Assembly (NCBI GenBank): GCA_005888335.1
Contig: VAWY01000121.1
Location: 1-64,000 of the forward strand
DNA: 64,000 bases
Source of the DNA: Actinomycetota bacterium
Lineage (GTDB): Bacteria > Actinomycetota > Thermoleophilia > Solirubrobacterales > Solirubrobacteraceae
Reading direction: 5' to 3'
In this document: positions 16,472 to 25,900 of the stretch, one piece after another
How the letters are laid out: each line of letters opens with the position of its first letter
How positions within the stretch are numbered: the first letter of the stretch is position 1
Position numbers and translations under genes: made by a program
The notes under the pieces: generated by a model
Told to the model about the DNA's origin: nothing
Databases searched by the model: none
Seen by the model: only the letters and a program-made list of their open reading frames with translations

Positions 16472-17305
16472 CTACGGCGGCCCGATCGCCGAGACGTCCG
16501 CCCCGTACGGGCCGCGGCCGCAGAGGCATGTCGCGCCGCATCGCGCCGCGTAGGCGAGCGCGTCGTCGAGCGGCCGCCCGGCGCCGAGCGCGAGCGTCAG
16601 CGCCGCGGCGAACGTGTCGCCCGCGCCGTAGGAGTCGACCGGCTCGCCGGGCAGCGCGGCGGCTCCCCACGTGCCGGTGCGGCCCTCCTCGGCCGTCCAC
16701 TCGCCGCCCGCTCCGCCGCGCGTGCGCACGACCAGCTTCGGCGGCGGGTCGAGCGTCCCCTCGGCCACGCGCTCGCCGGGGTCGTTCGCGCTGGCGACGA
16801 GCGCGTCGAGCTCGACGTGCGCCTCGGCGAGCGCGGGCAGCGCCCGCGGCGTGGCGACCACGACGCGCCCCGCGCGCGCGGCGCGGATGGCGTCCGCGTC
16901 GCCGCCGGTCACGTAGACCGCGTCGAGCTCGCGGACGAGCGCCCACGGCAGCGGGTCGGCGCCGTGCGGGACGAGCCGCGGGCCCAGCACGGTGATCGTG
17001 CGCTCGTGGGCGGCGTCAAGGTAGGTGAAGCACCGGCGCTGCGCGCGCTCGCGGACGGCCGCGTGCAGCTCGACCCCGTGCTCGCGCAGCCGCTCGCGCG
17101 CGTCGCCCCCGAAGCGGTCGTCGCCGACCGCCGTCAGGAAGGTCGACGCGCCGACGAGGCGGCGCATCTGCACCGCCGCCACCGCGCCGCCGCCGCCCGC
17201 GTCGGCGAAGTGCTCGCGCGCGTGGAGGATCGCGCCGTGCTCGGGCACGCGATCGACGACGGCGAAGTCGACCCACTCGACGTGCCCGACGACGCCGGCC
17301 CTCAC
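16472..17305 (-). CDS. PfkB-family carbohydrate kinase
   Basis: The 277-residue protein is a ribokinase-like kinase. It opens AGVVGHVEWVDFAVVDRVPEHG, has the Gly-rich switch DAGGGGAVAAVQMRRL and the FLTAVGDDRFG segment, and ends with the PfkB signature DSYGAGDTFAAALTLALG carrying the catalytic Asp of GAGD. The substrate is not readable. The GTG start overlaps the TGA of the upstream metallopeptidase by two bases (GTGA), so the two are probably translated as a pair. A second, unrelated PfkB kinase lies at 11577-12509. Confidence 0.85.
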   Translation of the reverse strand: MRAGVVGHVEWVDFAVVDRVPEHGAILHAREHFADAGGGGAVAAVQMRRLVGASTFLTAVGDDRFGGDARERLREHGVELHAAVRERAQRRCFTYLDAAHERTITVLGPRLVPHGADPLPWALVRELDAVYVTGGDADAIRAARAGRVVVATPRALPALAEAHVELDALVASANDPGERVAEGTLDPPPKLVVRTRGGAGGEWTAEEGRTGTWGAAALPGEPVDSYGAGDTFAAALTLALGAGRPLDDALAYAARCGATCLCGRGPYGADVSAIGPP

Positions 17306-17973
17306 AACACCAGCGTCGCCCCGTGGCGCCGCAGCCACGCGCGCGGCTCGCGGTAGCCGGGCACGTGGCGCTCGACCAGCGCCCAGAAGCGCGGCGAGTG
17401 GTCCATCACGGCGAGGTGGCAGGCCTCGTGCCAGACGACGTAGTCGAGGACGTCCTCGGGCGCGAGCAGCAGCCGCCAGTTGAAGCTCAGCGCGCCGGTC
17501 GACGAGCACGACCCCCAGCGCGTGCGCTGCCCGCGGATCGTCAGCGAGCGATACGCGCGGCCGATCGCCGCCGCGGACCGGTCGGTGCGCGGGGCGATCT
17601 CCCCCCGGGCGGCGCGCCGGTACCAGCGCTCGATGGCCTCGGCGCGGCTCGGGCCGGCCGGCACGAGCAGCTCGTCGCCGCGGCGATGGACGCGCGAGCG
17701 CCCCGCTTGAGGCACCAGGCGCAGCCGCACGCCGAGGTACGGAACGGTGTCGCCGCGCGCCTCCAGGTGCGCGCGCACCACATCGGCCTCGAGCAGCCGG
17801 CGCTCGATCCACGGGCGCAGCTCGGCGACCGCGGCGGCCGCCGCGCGGGCCGGCGCGCGGGCCGGCAGCACGACTTCGACGCCCGCGCGCGGGTCGACCG
17901 AGACGCGCACGCGGCGCGCGCGAGACGAACGGCGGACGGTGTAAGGCAGGTCGGCCGACACGGAGCGCCACAC
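17302..17973 (-). CDS. SprT/YgjP-type (DUF45) metallopeptidase
   Basis: The roughly 223-residue product matches the YgjP-like DUF45 family of zinc metallopeptidases. The zinc site HEACHLAVMDHSPRFW (HExxH with a further downstream His) is intact, preceded by the family's RWGSCSSTGALSFNWRL block. It has no export signal. The start is uncertain: GTG at 17971-17973 was used, but the in-frame GTG at 17959-17961 is equally possible and neither has a ribosome-binding site. It lies divergently, 220 bp from the polysaccharide operon, and overlaps the downstream kinase start. The biological substrate is unknown. Confidence 0.82.
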   Translation of the reverse strand: MWRSVSADLPYTVRRSSRARRVRVSVDPRAGVEVVLPARAPARAAAAAVAELRPWIERRLLEADVVRAHLEARGDTVPYLGVRLRLVPQAGRSRVHRRGDELLVPAGPSRAEAIERWYRRAARGEIAPRTDRSAAAIGRAYRSLTIRGQRTRWGSCSSTGALSFNWRLLLAPEDVLDYVVWHEACHLAVMDHSPRFWALVERHVPGYREPRAWLRRHGATLVL

Positions 17974-18193
17974 GGTAAGGGGAAGACCGGCGGAGCTCGT
18001 GCGATATCGCTTGGGCGGGCGTGAGTATTTCTCGCAGACCTGCTCCGCCCCCTTTACAGGCGCGCAACATGGTGGGTACTTTTCTCCCCGGGCCGAACCA
18101 AGAGCCCGGATAAGAGCGGGCTGGAAGCCCATCAAAGACAGCGGGTCCGCCGCGGAGTCGGGCCCCGGACGATCAAGACAAGGAGGTCTCACC
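17974..18193 (+). promoter_or_regulatory. Regulatory region and leader of the polysaccharide operon
   Basis: This 220-bp gap holds several signals. GCGATATCGC at 18001-18010 is a perfect palindrome. TTTACA (18053-18058) and TACTTT (18077-18082), 18 bp apart, form a plausible promoter. The predicted leader of about 105 nt contains a hairpin AGCCCG/CGGGCT (18103-18122, 8-nt loop) and a possible GTCCG/CGGAC stem (about 18145-18170). It ends with the perfect ribosome-binding site AAGGAGG at 18180-18186. I could not match it to a named riboswitch class. Confidence 0.5.
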
Positions 18194-19012
18194 TTGTCCG
18201 GTGCTGCGAGGCCCGCGCGCGACCGCTCGGGGCGTTCCCACCTGCATAGAGCCTGGACCCCCCGCTCGGGTGTGCGCCTGAGCGTCGTCATCCCGACGAT
18301 GAACGAGGCGCGCAACATCGGCTGGGTCCTCGAGCAGCTGCCCGAGGAGGTCGACGAGGTCATCCTCGTGGACGGGCGCTCGACCGACGGCACCGTCGAG
18401 GCCGCCAAGCTCGCCCGCCCCGACCTGAACGTCGTCCTCGAGACGCGGCCGGGCAAGGGCGTCGCCATCCGCGCCGGCTTCGCCGCCGCGCGGGGCGACT
18501 TCATCGTCATGATCGACGCCGACGGCAGCATGGACCCGGCGGAGATCCGCCGCTGCCTGGCCAGCCTGCGCGACCGCCGCGGCGGCGCCTCGACGGGCGG
18601 CTACGACCTCGTCAAGGGCTCGCGCTTCCTGCGCGGCGGCGGCACCGCCGACATGAGCCCGATCCGCGCCTTCGGCAACGACGTCCTGCGCCGGATGGTC
18701 AACGTCCTCTACGGCGTCGACTTCAGCGACTTCTGCTACGGGCTCATCGGGATGCGGCGCGACTGCGCCACCGCCCTCGGGCTGCGGCGCGACGGCTTCG
18801 AGATCGAGGCCGAGATCCTCCTGCGGGCGATCGCCGCGGGGATGCGCATCGGCGAGGTCGCCAGCCTCGAGGCGCCGCGGCTGCACGGCGAGTCGAACCT
18901 GAGCGCCTGGCGCGACGGCCGGCGCGTGCTGCGCACGATCCTGTCCGAGCGCTTCATCGGCGACGCGGCCGCGCCGCTGTCCCCGCCGGCTTCCGTGACC
19001 GCCCTCGCATGA
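18194..19012 (+). CDS. Family-2 glycosyltransferase (DPM-like)
   Basis: The 272-residue protein is a GT-A fold glycosyltransferase of family 2, like dolichyl/polyprenyl-phosphate sugar synthases. Motifs: LSVVIPTMNEARNIGWVLEQ, EVILVDGRSTDGT, GKGVAIRAGF, and the metal-binding DADGSMDPAE (DxD-like). It likely adds a sugar to a lipid or nascent glycan on the inner membrane face. TTG at 18194 was chosen because AAGGAGG lies 7 nt upstream; the open frame upstream of it has no family homology. It is the first gene of the operon, and its TGA overlaps the next ATG (ATGA). Confidence 0.87.
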   Translation: MSGAARPARDRSGRSHLHRAWTPRSGVRLSVVIPTMNEARNIGWVLEQLPEEVDEVILVDGRSTDGTVEAAKLARPDLNVVLETRPGKGVAIRAGFAAARGDFIVMIDADGSMDPAEIRRCLASLRDRRGGASTGGYDLVKGSRFLRGGGTADMSPIRAFGNDVLRRMVNVLYGVDFSDFCYGLIGMRRDCATALGLRRDGFEIEAEILLRAIAAGMRIGEVASLEAPRLHGESNLSAWRDGRRVLRTILSERFIGDAAAPLSPPASVTALA

Positions 19013-21093
19013 CGCGCGGCGGGCGCCTCACCGCCGCGCTGCTGGCGCTCGCCCTCGGCATCGCCGCGCTCGGCGCTGCCCCCGTCCGCGCGGACGTGGG
19101 GACCGCGGGCTCCCTGTACACGGGCAAGGGCGGCACCGCCACCGCCCCGACCGGTGAGAAGCCGCAGGCCAAGACGTGGTTCCACGACGGCGCCTGGTGG
19201 GCGGTCATGTACAACACCGCCACCGGCAGCTTCGAGATCTACAAGCGCATCGATGGCGCGTGGAGCACCACCGGCACCGTCGTCGACGCGCGTGACGGCT
19301 CGTGGCAGGACGTCCTGTGGGACGGCAACCACCTGCAGGTCGTCTCGGCCGGCAACCGCGCGACCAACACCGGCTCGGCGGTCCGCTACTCGCGCTTCGG
19401 CTACGACTCGAGCACCCAGCGCTACGTCGTCGAGATCCCGCAGGTCTCGCTGACGAACTACGGCGTCGAGGTCGCGGTCCTCGACCGCGACTCGACGGGC
19501 GCGATCTGGATCACCTACACGCACGGCTCCCAGGTCTACGTCACCCACTCGACCACCGACCAGTCGACGTGGGTGACGCCGTACGTCATGCCGGTCGGCA
19601 ACCCCGCGAACGTCAGCGCCGACGACATCTCCTCGATCGTCAGCTTCAACGGGCACATCGGCGTGATGTGGAGCTACCAGGCCCCGAACGGCACCGGCGT
19701 GCCGGACGAGTTCTACTGGGCCACCCACATCGACGGCCAGCCCGACGACGCCTGGCAGGTGCAGCCCGCGTTCGGCGGCATCGAGATGGCCGACGACCAC
19801 ATCAACCTCAAGGCGATCGACGGCGATCCCGCCGGCCAGGTCTTCGCCGCGGTCAAGACCTCGCTCAACCGCGCCGCCGACCCGCAGATCATGCTGCTGT
19901 GGCTCGACGACTGGGGCGCGTGGCACTCGACGACGGTGCTGCGCGTGAGCGACGGCACGCCGACGCGCGCGCAGGTCGCCATCGACAAGGGCAGCCGCGA
20001 CCTCTACGTCTTCGCCAGCGAGGGCCCGTGCTGCACCGGCGGGGCGATCTACATGAAGGAGACGAGCCTCGACTCGATCGCCTTCCCGACCGGCCCCGGC
20101 ATCCCGCTCATCGAGAGCTCGACCGATCCGAAGATCAACAACGTCGACACGCCGAAGGAGCCGGTCGACGCCACCACGGGCCTCCCGCTCCTGGCCAGCG
20201 ACGACAGCACGCACCGCTACTGGCACACGTTCCTCCCGCTCGACGGCACGGACGTCACGCCGCCCGAGACGAGGATCGCGACCGGTCCGACCGGCACCAC
20301 GGCCTCCACCTCGGCGCAGCTGTCGCTCTCCTCCGACGAGCCCGGCTCGACCTTCGAGTGCAGCCTCGACGGCGCGGCATTCACGCCGTGCCCGTCGCCG
20401 ATCACCTACGACGGCCTGACGGCGACCGACCACACCTTCCGGGTGCAGGCGGTCGACCCGTCGGGCAACGTCGACCCGACACCGGCGGCCCGGTCGTGGA
20501 CGGTCGCCTCGACGCCCTCGCTGTTCGCCGACGGCTTCGAGTCCGACGACTTCAGCCAGTGGACCACCGTGCTGACCGGCGCCGACGGCGGCGCCGCGCT
20601 CGAGTCCGACACGGTGGCGAGCGGCGCGTTCGCCGCCCGCCTCTCGGCGACCGGGAACACCGGCTCGTTCGCCTACGCCCGCAAGGCGCTGCCCGGGACG
20701 CCCACGTCGGTGACGATCTCCGGCACGTTCCGGATCGACGCCGAGGGCGGCGCCGGCGGCAACGTTCCGCTGCTGCGCCTCTACGACCCGTCCGGCGCGC
20801 GGCTGCTGACGCTCTACCGCCCGAACGGCAACACGAAGATCTACGTCGGCCACAGCGGCATCACGGCATCGACGACCGGCCGGCTGCCGTCGGCCACGTG
20901 GGGGCGCTTCGACGTGGCGGTCACGACGGCGGGCGCCGGCGCGAGCGCGCTGACCGTCAGCCTCGACGGCGCCCGGATCTCTTCGACGACCACGGCCAGC
21001 CTCGGGACCGCCGGCGTCGCGACGCTGCAGATCGGCAACGAGACCAAGCGCCAGCCGTTCGTGGTCGTCGCCGACGACGTGGAGGCTCGATGA
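19009..21093 (+). CDS. Secreted propeller / Ig-like / lectin-like protein
   Basis: The 694-residue protein has a signal peptide (residues 6-28). Residues about 35-410 show repeated WFHDGAWWAVMY-like strands, as in sialidase-type beta-propellers. Residues about 418-500 (PPETRIATGPTGTT, FECSLDGAAFTPC) form an Ig-like domain often found in bacterial surface proteins. The C-terminal 190 residues (LFADGFESDDFSQW, then a beta-sandwich ending VVVADDVEAR) resemble a concanavalin/LamG-type carbohydrate-binding domain. No catalytic motif is clear. Being embedded in a glycan operon with ATGA overlaps on both sides, it may bind, trim or anchor the exported polysaccharide; that is inference. Confidence 0.75.
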   Translation: MTRGGRLTAALLALALGIAALGAAPVRADVGTAGSLYTGKGGTATAPTGEKPQAKTWFHDGAWWAVMYNTATGSFEIYKRIDGAWSTTGTVVDARDGSWQDVLWDGNHLQVVSAGNRATNTGSAVRYSRFGYDSSTQRYVVEIPQVSLTNYGVEVAVLDRDSTGAIWITYTHGSQVYVTHSTTDQSTWVTPYVMPVGNPANVSADDISSIVSFNGHIGVMWSYQAPNGTGVPDEFYWATHIDGQPDDAWQVQPAFGGIEMADDHINLKAIDGDPAGQVFAAVKTSLNRAADPQIMLLWLDDWGAWHSTTVLRVSDGTPTRAQVAIDKGSRDLYVFASEGPCCTGGAIYMKETSLDSIAFPTGPGIPLIESSTDPKINNVDTPKEPVDATTGLPLLASDDSTHRYWHTFLPLDGTDVTPPETRIATGPTGTTASTSAQLSLSSDEPGSTFECSLDGAAFTPCPSPITYDGLTATDHTFRVQAVDPSGNVDPTPAARSWTVASTPSLFADGFESDDFSQWTTVLTGADGGAALESDTVASGAFAARLSATGNTGSFAYARKALPGTPTSVTISGTFRIDAEGGAGGNVPLLRLYDPSGARLLTLYRPNGNTKIYVGHSGITASTTGRLPSATWGRFDVAVTTAGAGASALTVSLDGARISSTTTASLGTAGVATLQIGNETKRQPFVVVADDVEAR

Positions 21094-22019
21094 GCGCCGT
21101 CTCGGTCGTCATCTGCGCGTACACCGAGGAGCGGTGGGACACGCTGGCCGGGGCCGCTCGCGCCGCGGCCGGCGGCACGCTGGCGCCGCGCGAGGTCATC
21201 GTCGTGTGCGACCACGCGCCGGCGCTCGAGGCCCGCGTCCGCGCCGAGCTGCCGTTCGTCGCGGCCGTCCCCAACGACGGCCCGCGCGGTCTGTCGGGCG
21301 CGCGCAACGCCGGCCTGGAGACCAGCTCGGGCGACATCGTCGCGTTCCTCGACGACGACGCGCTCCCCGCGCCCGACTGGCTCGAGCGCCTCGTCGCCGC
21401 CTACGCCGACCCGCGCGTCGTGGGCGTCGGCGGCGCCGCCGAGCCGGTGTTCCCCGCCGAGCGCCCGGCGTTCCTGGCTCCCGAGTTCGACTGGGTCGTC
21501 GGCTGCACGTACCGCGGCCTGCCCGAGACCGCGCACCCGGTGCGCAACCTCATCGGGGCCAACATGTCCTTTCGCCGCGACGCGCTGGTGCGCGCCGGCG
21601 GCTTCGTGCCCGGGATCGGGCGCGTCGGCACGCGGCCGGTGGGCTGCGAGGAGACCGAGCTGTGCATCCGCCTCACCCAGCGCGACCCCGAGGCGGTGCT
21701 GCTGTACGACCCGGCGGTGGCCGTGCGCCACGTGGTGACCGCCGAGCGCACGACGCTGCGCTACTACGCACGCCGCTGCTGGGCTGAGGGGCGCTCGAAG
21801 GCGCTCGTCGCCGCGCGCGTCGGGCGCCAGGACGCGCTCGCCAGCGAGCGGCGGCACGCGCTGAGGACGCTGCCGCGCGCGCTGCGCGCCGCCCTGCGCC
21901 GCGCCGACGCCGCCGGTGCGGCGCGCGCGCTCGCCATCGTCACGGGACTCGCGATCACCACCGCCGGCTATCTGGCCGGCTCCACATCGACATTGACATC
22001 CAAGGAGGAAAGCGCGTGA
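21090..22019 (+). CDS. Family-2 glycosyltransferase
   Basis: The 309-residue product is a GT2 enzyme: SVVICAYTEERWDTL at the N-terminus, GLSGARNAGLETSSGDIVAFLDDDALP with the metal-binding DDD, and a C-terminal EETELCIRLTQR acceptor/catalytic segment (ED-type motif as EET). Hydrophobic residues near the C-terminus (ALAIVTGLAITTAGYLAG) suggest membrane association. It overlaps its upstream neighbour by ATGA, with GGAGG 4 nt before the ATG. It probably extends the polysaccharide repeat unit. Donor sugar unknown. Confidence 0.85.
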   Translation: MSAVSVVICAYTEERWDTLAGAARAAAGGTLAPREVIVVCDHAPALEARVRAELPFVAAVPNDGPRGLSGARNAGLETSSGDIVAFLDDDALPAPDWLERLVAAYADPRVVGVGGAAEPVFPAERPAFLAPEFDWVVGCTYRGLPETAHPVRNLIGANMSFRRDALVRAGGFVPGIGRVGTRPVGCEETELCIRLTQRDPEAVLLYDPAVAVRHVVTAERTTLRYYARRCWAEGRSKALVAARVGRQDALASERRHALRTLPRALRAALRRADAAGAARALAIVTGLAITTAGYLAGSTSTLTSKEESA

Positions 22020-22903
22020 GCATGGACGCACTCCCCGCGCGAATCTGGGACCAGGAGCCCCAGCCCGTTGGGGAAGACATCGCACTGCACGACCTGACCG
22101 TGGTCGTGCCCGCCCGCAACGCCGAGCACCTGCTCGACGAGTGCCTGGGCGGCATCCGGCGGGAGCGCCCCGCCGAGTACATAGTCGTCGACGGGCAGTC
22201 GGGAGATGAGACCGCTCGGCTGGCGCGCGCGCTCGGCGCCCGCGTCCTCTCTGACGAGGGACGCGGGCTGCCGGCTGCACGCGCGCTCGGAGCCGCGGCC
22301 GCCCACACCCGTTACGTCGCGCTGGTCGACGCCGACGTCGTCCTCCACGACGGCGCGCTCGCCTCGCTGCTCGACGAGTTCGAGTCCGGCGGCTACACCG
22401 CGCTGCAGGCCGGCCTGCACAGCGTCGGCGGGCCGGGCTACTGGGGCCGGGCGCTCGCCTGGCACCACCGCACCGGGCGCAGCCGCAACTGGTTCGGCGT
22501 CGTGGCGACGATCTTCGAGCGCCAGACGCTGCTCGACCACGGCTTCGACGCCCGCTTCCTCTCCGGCGAGGACATCGACCTGCGCTGGCGGCTGCGCCGC
22601 GCGGGCGCCAAGATCGGCGTGTCGAAGCGCACGGTCGTCGAGCACCGCTTCGACGACACGTTCGCCTTCGCGCTCGGCCAGTGGCTGGCCGACGGGCGCG
22701 GGCTGGCGCGGATGGTCGACGGCCACGGCCGGCGCGGCAAGCTGCTGCTCGGCCTGCCGCTCGCGGCCGGCACGCGCGGCGCGCTCATCGCCCTGCTGCG
22801 GCTGCAGCCGCTGTGGCTGCCGTACTTCGCGGCGTTCACGCTGTTCAACTACGTCGCCATCGGCGGGGAGCTCGTCGCCCGCCGGCGGGGCCGGCGCGCA
22901 TGA
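22016..22903 (+). CDS. Family-2 glycosyltransferase
   Basis: The 295-residue protein is a GT2 enzyme: LTVVVPARNAEHLLDECL, YIVVDGQSGDETARLAR, ALVDADVVLHDGAL with DAD as the metal motif, and LSGEDIDLRWRLRRAG carrying the acceptor-activating ED. The C-terminus (LWLPYFAAFTLFNYVAIGG) is a likely membrane helix. GTG at 22016 overlaps the preceding stop and has a perfect AAGGAGG 7 nt upstream; ATG at 22022 is an alternative. It is the third glycosyltransferase of the operon, just before the flippase fusion. Confidence 0.87.
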   Translation: MSMDALPARIWDQEPQPVGEDIALHDLTVVVPARNAEHLLDECLGGIRRERPAEYIVVDGQSGDETARLARALGARVLSDEGRGLPAARALGAAAAHTRYVALVDADVVLHDGALASLLDEFESGGYTALQAGLHSVGGPGYWGRALAWHHRTGRSRNWFGVVATIFERQTLLDHGFDARFLSGEDIDLRWRLRRAGAKIGVSKRTVVEHRFDDTFAFALGQWLADGRGLARMVDGHGRRGKLLLGLPLAAGTRGALIALLRLQPLWLPYFAAFTLFNYVAIGGELVARRRGRRA

Positions 22904-25900
22904 AGCTCGGGACGCGCGACCAGGGGCTCTCGCTCGTCCCGAACTCGCTGGCGCTCATCGCCGCCAAGGTCGCGGCGATGGCGCTCGGCTTCGCGTTCTG
23001 GCTGGCCGCCGCGCGGCTGTTCGCGCCCGACGCCGTCGGCCTTGCCGCCGCAGCCGTGTCGGCGATGATGCTCGCCACCCAGGTCGCCCAGCTCGGCCTG
23101 GGCTCGGCGGTCATCTCGCGCCTGCCCGCACACCGGCGGCGGCCCGGCCCGCTGCTCGACGCGGCGTTCAGCCTGACCGTCATCGCCGGGATCGCCGCCG
23201 CGGCGCTGCTGCTGCTCGTCGCCGCCGGCTTCTCGGACGAGCTGCGCGTCGTCGCGTCCGACCCGCTCTACGCGGTGCTGTTCGCCGGCGCGTCGCTCTT
23301 CGGCACGCTCGGGATCCTGCTCGACCAGACGAACACCGCGCTGCGCCGCGGCGACCAGGCGCTCGTGCGCGGCGTCGTGTTCGGCGTGGGCGCCCTCGCC
23401 GGGCTCATCGCGATCGCGGTGGTCGCCGGCCGCGGGGATGCACGCGCGATCTTCGCGCCCTGGCTGCTGGCCGGCCTGGCCGGCGCCGTCATCGGCGTCG
23501 TGCAGCTGCGCCGTTCGTCGGGCTACGCCCCGCGGCCGCGGCTCGAGCGCGCCCCGGCGCGCGAGCTGCTGCGCGTCGGCCTGCCCAACCAGGTCCTGAC
23601 GCTGGCCGAGCGCACGCCCGGCCTCCTGCTGCCGATCCTCATCACCGAGCTCGTCTCGCCCTCGGCCAACGCCGCCTGGTACGTCGCGTGGATGATGGCC
23701 TGGGTCGTCTACATCGTCCCGATCCAGGTCGGGATGACGCTCTTCGCCGAGCTCGCCCAGGAGGACGAGGCCGCGCACACGACCGTCCGCCGCGCGGTGC
23801 GCACCGCGCTCGCCGTCGGCGCGCTCGGCACGGTGATCGTCCTGGCCGCGGCCGGGCCGGTGCTGTCGCTGCTCGGCCACGTCTACGCCTCCACCGGGGC
23901 CGCGCCGCTGCGCATCCTCGTGCTCGCCGTCTTCCCGATGACGGCGACCGCCGCCTACTTCGCCACCTGCCGCGCGATGGGCCGCTTCCGCGAGGTGGTC
24001 GCCGTCGGCTGGGCGATCTCTCTCGCGTCGATCGGCGCCGGCGCCGCGGCGGCGACCGGCGGCCACCTGGTCGCGGTCGCCACGGCGTGGCTCGCGGTCC
24101 AGACGATCGCCGGCGTCGGCTCGGCGCTGCGCCTGCGCGCGCTGCTCGGGCTGCGCCCGGCGCGGATCGCGGTCGAGCCCGCGCCGACGCCCGAGCGCCC
24201 GCCGCGGCGCTGGCGGCGCCCGCTCGGCCCGGTGCCGACCGGCATGGGCCGCCTGCCGCTCGCCTGGCGGCTGATGCTGCGGCGCCCCGCGCGCCAGCTC
24301 GGCGCGCGCCTCGCCGCCGGCGAGGAGCTCGGCGTGGTCGGCGTGGCCTGCCACCAGCGCAGCTCCGGACGCCTGGCGGTCGTCGACGCCTTCGCCCGCG
24401 GGACCGGCGTCGGCCTGCTGGCCCTCAGCGGCCAGCGGCTGGTCTTCGTCGGCCAGGGCGGCTGGCTCGAGGTCCCCGTCTCCAAGCTGGTCGGCGCCGA
24501 GACGCGCCGCGGGCGCTTCGGCACGCGCCAGCTGCGCGTGCGCACCGCCGCGGGCGAGCTGGCGCTCGACGGTCTGCAGAGCTCGTCGGCCGCGCGCTGG
24601 CGCCAGACGCTCGATCCCGCGCCGGAGATGCCCGGCGCGCCCGCCCGCACGGGCGAGCGCCTCGGCGGACCGTCGCTCGGCATGGCCGCGCTCATCGCGA
24701 TGCGCAGCCTCCCGGTCCTCGCGCTCGCCGCGCTCGCGCCGCTCGCGGTCGCGCTGTGGTTCGTCGTCCTGGGCAGCGACGTGCGGCCCGAGTCCGTCGG
24801 CGACGTCGGGCTGGTCGGCAACCTGCCGGCGGGCGCGTGGGTCGCGCTCGGCGCGCTGGTCGCCGGCTTCTGCGCGTCGCTCGCGCCGGAGCGCCCGCGC
24901 CTGCGGCTGGCGACGCTGTACGTCGTCGCGCTGGTCGTCGCGCTCTACGGGGCGATCGCGATCATCGAGCACACGCCCAGCTACAACGTCGCCTGGCGCC
25001 ACGCCGGCGTCGCCGACGCGATCGGGGTGACCGGCAAGATCGATCCGGGCATCGATGCCTACTTCAACTGGCCCGGCTTCTTCGCGCTGCTGGCGCTGAT
25101 CACGCGGCTCGCCGGGCTGTCCAGCCCGATCGAGCTGGCGTCCTGGACGCCGGTCGTCCTCAACGTCGGCTATCTGGCCGCGCTCGCGCTGATCGTGCGC
25201 GCCGCGACGCGCGACGCGCGCCTGACACTCGGGACGCTGTGGGTCTTCGCGCTGGGCAACTGGGTCGGCCAGGACTACATGTCGCCCCAGGGCCTCGATC
25301 TCTTCCTGTATCTCGTCGTGCTGGGCATCCTGCTGACGTGGTTCGGCGGCCCCGCGCGCGGGTTCGTCGCGCCGTGGCTGGCGCGTGTGCGCCTCGCGCT
25401 CGGCGCTCCCGACCGCGGGCGGCTCGACGCCTCCCCGCGCCGCCGCGCGGCCCTGATGGGCATCGCGCTCCTCGTCGGCGCGGCGATCGTCACCAGCCAC
25501 CAGCTCACGCCGTTCGCCCTGCTGCTCGCGGTCACCGCGCTCGTGGTGACCGGCCGCTCATGGGCGCGCGGCACCCCGCTGCTGATCGCGGTGATGGTGG
25601 TCGCCTGGCTGATCTACCTCAGCCACGCCTATGTCTCGGGCAACTTCTCCCAGCTGACCGACCAGATCGGCGCGCTGGGCAGCAACGTCTCGAGCGGCGT
25701 CGGCGAGCGCGTCGGCGGCAGCAGCGGCCACCACCTCGTCGTCTGGGCGCGCCTGGTCTTCAGCGGCGTGCTCTGGGCGGTCGCCCTCGCCGGCGGCGTG
25801 CGGCGCCTGCGCGCCGGGCGCGGCGGCGGCAGCCTCGCGGTGCTGGCGCTCGTGCCGTTCGCCCTGCCGCTCGTGCAGGCCTACGGCGGCGAGATCCTCA

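Noticed and set aside
18050..18193. Possible c-di-GMP or other known riboswitch before the polysaccharide operon
   Set aside because: I could not match the conserved cores of the riboswitch classes I know, so it is reported only as an unidentified structured leader.
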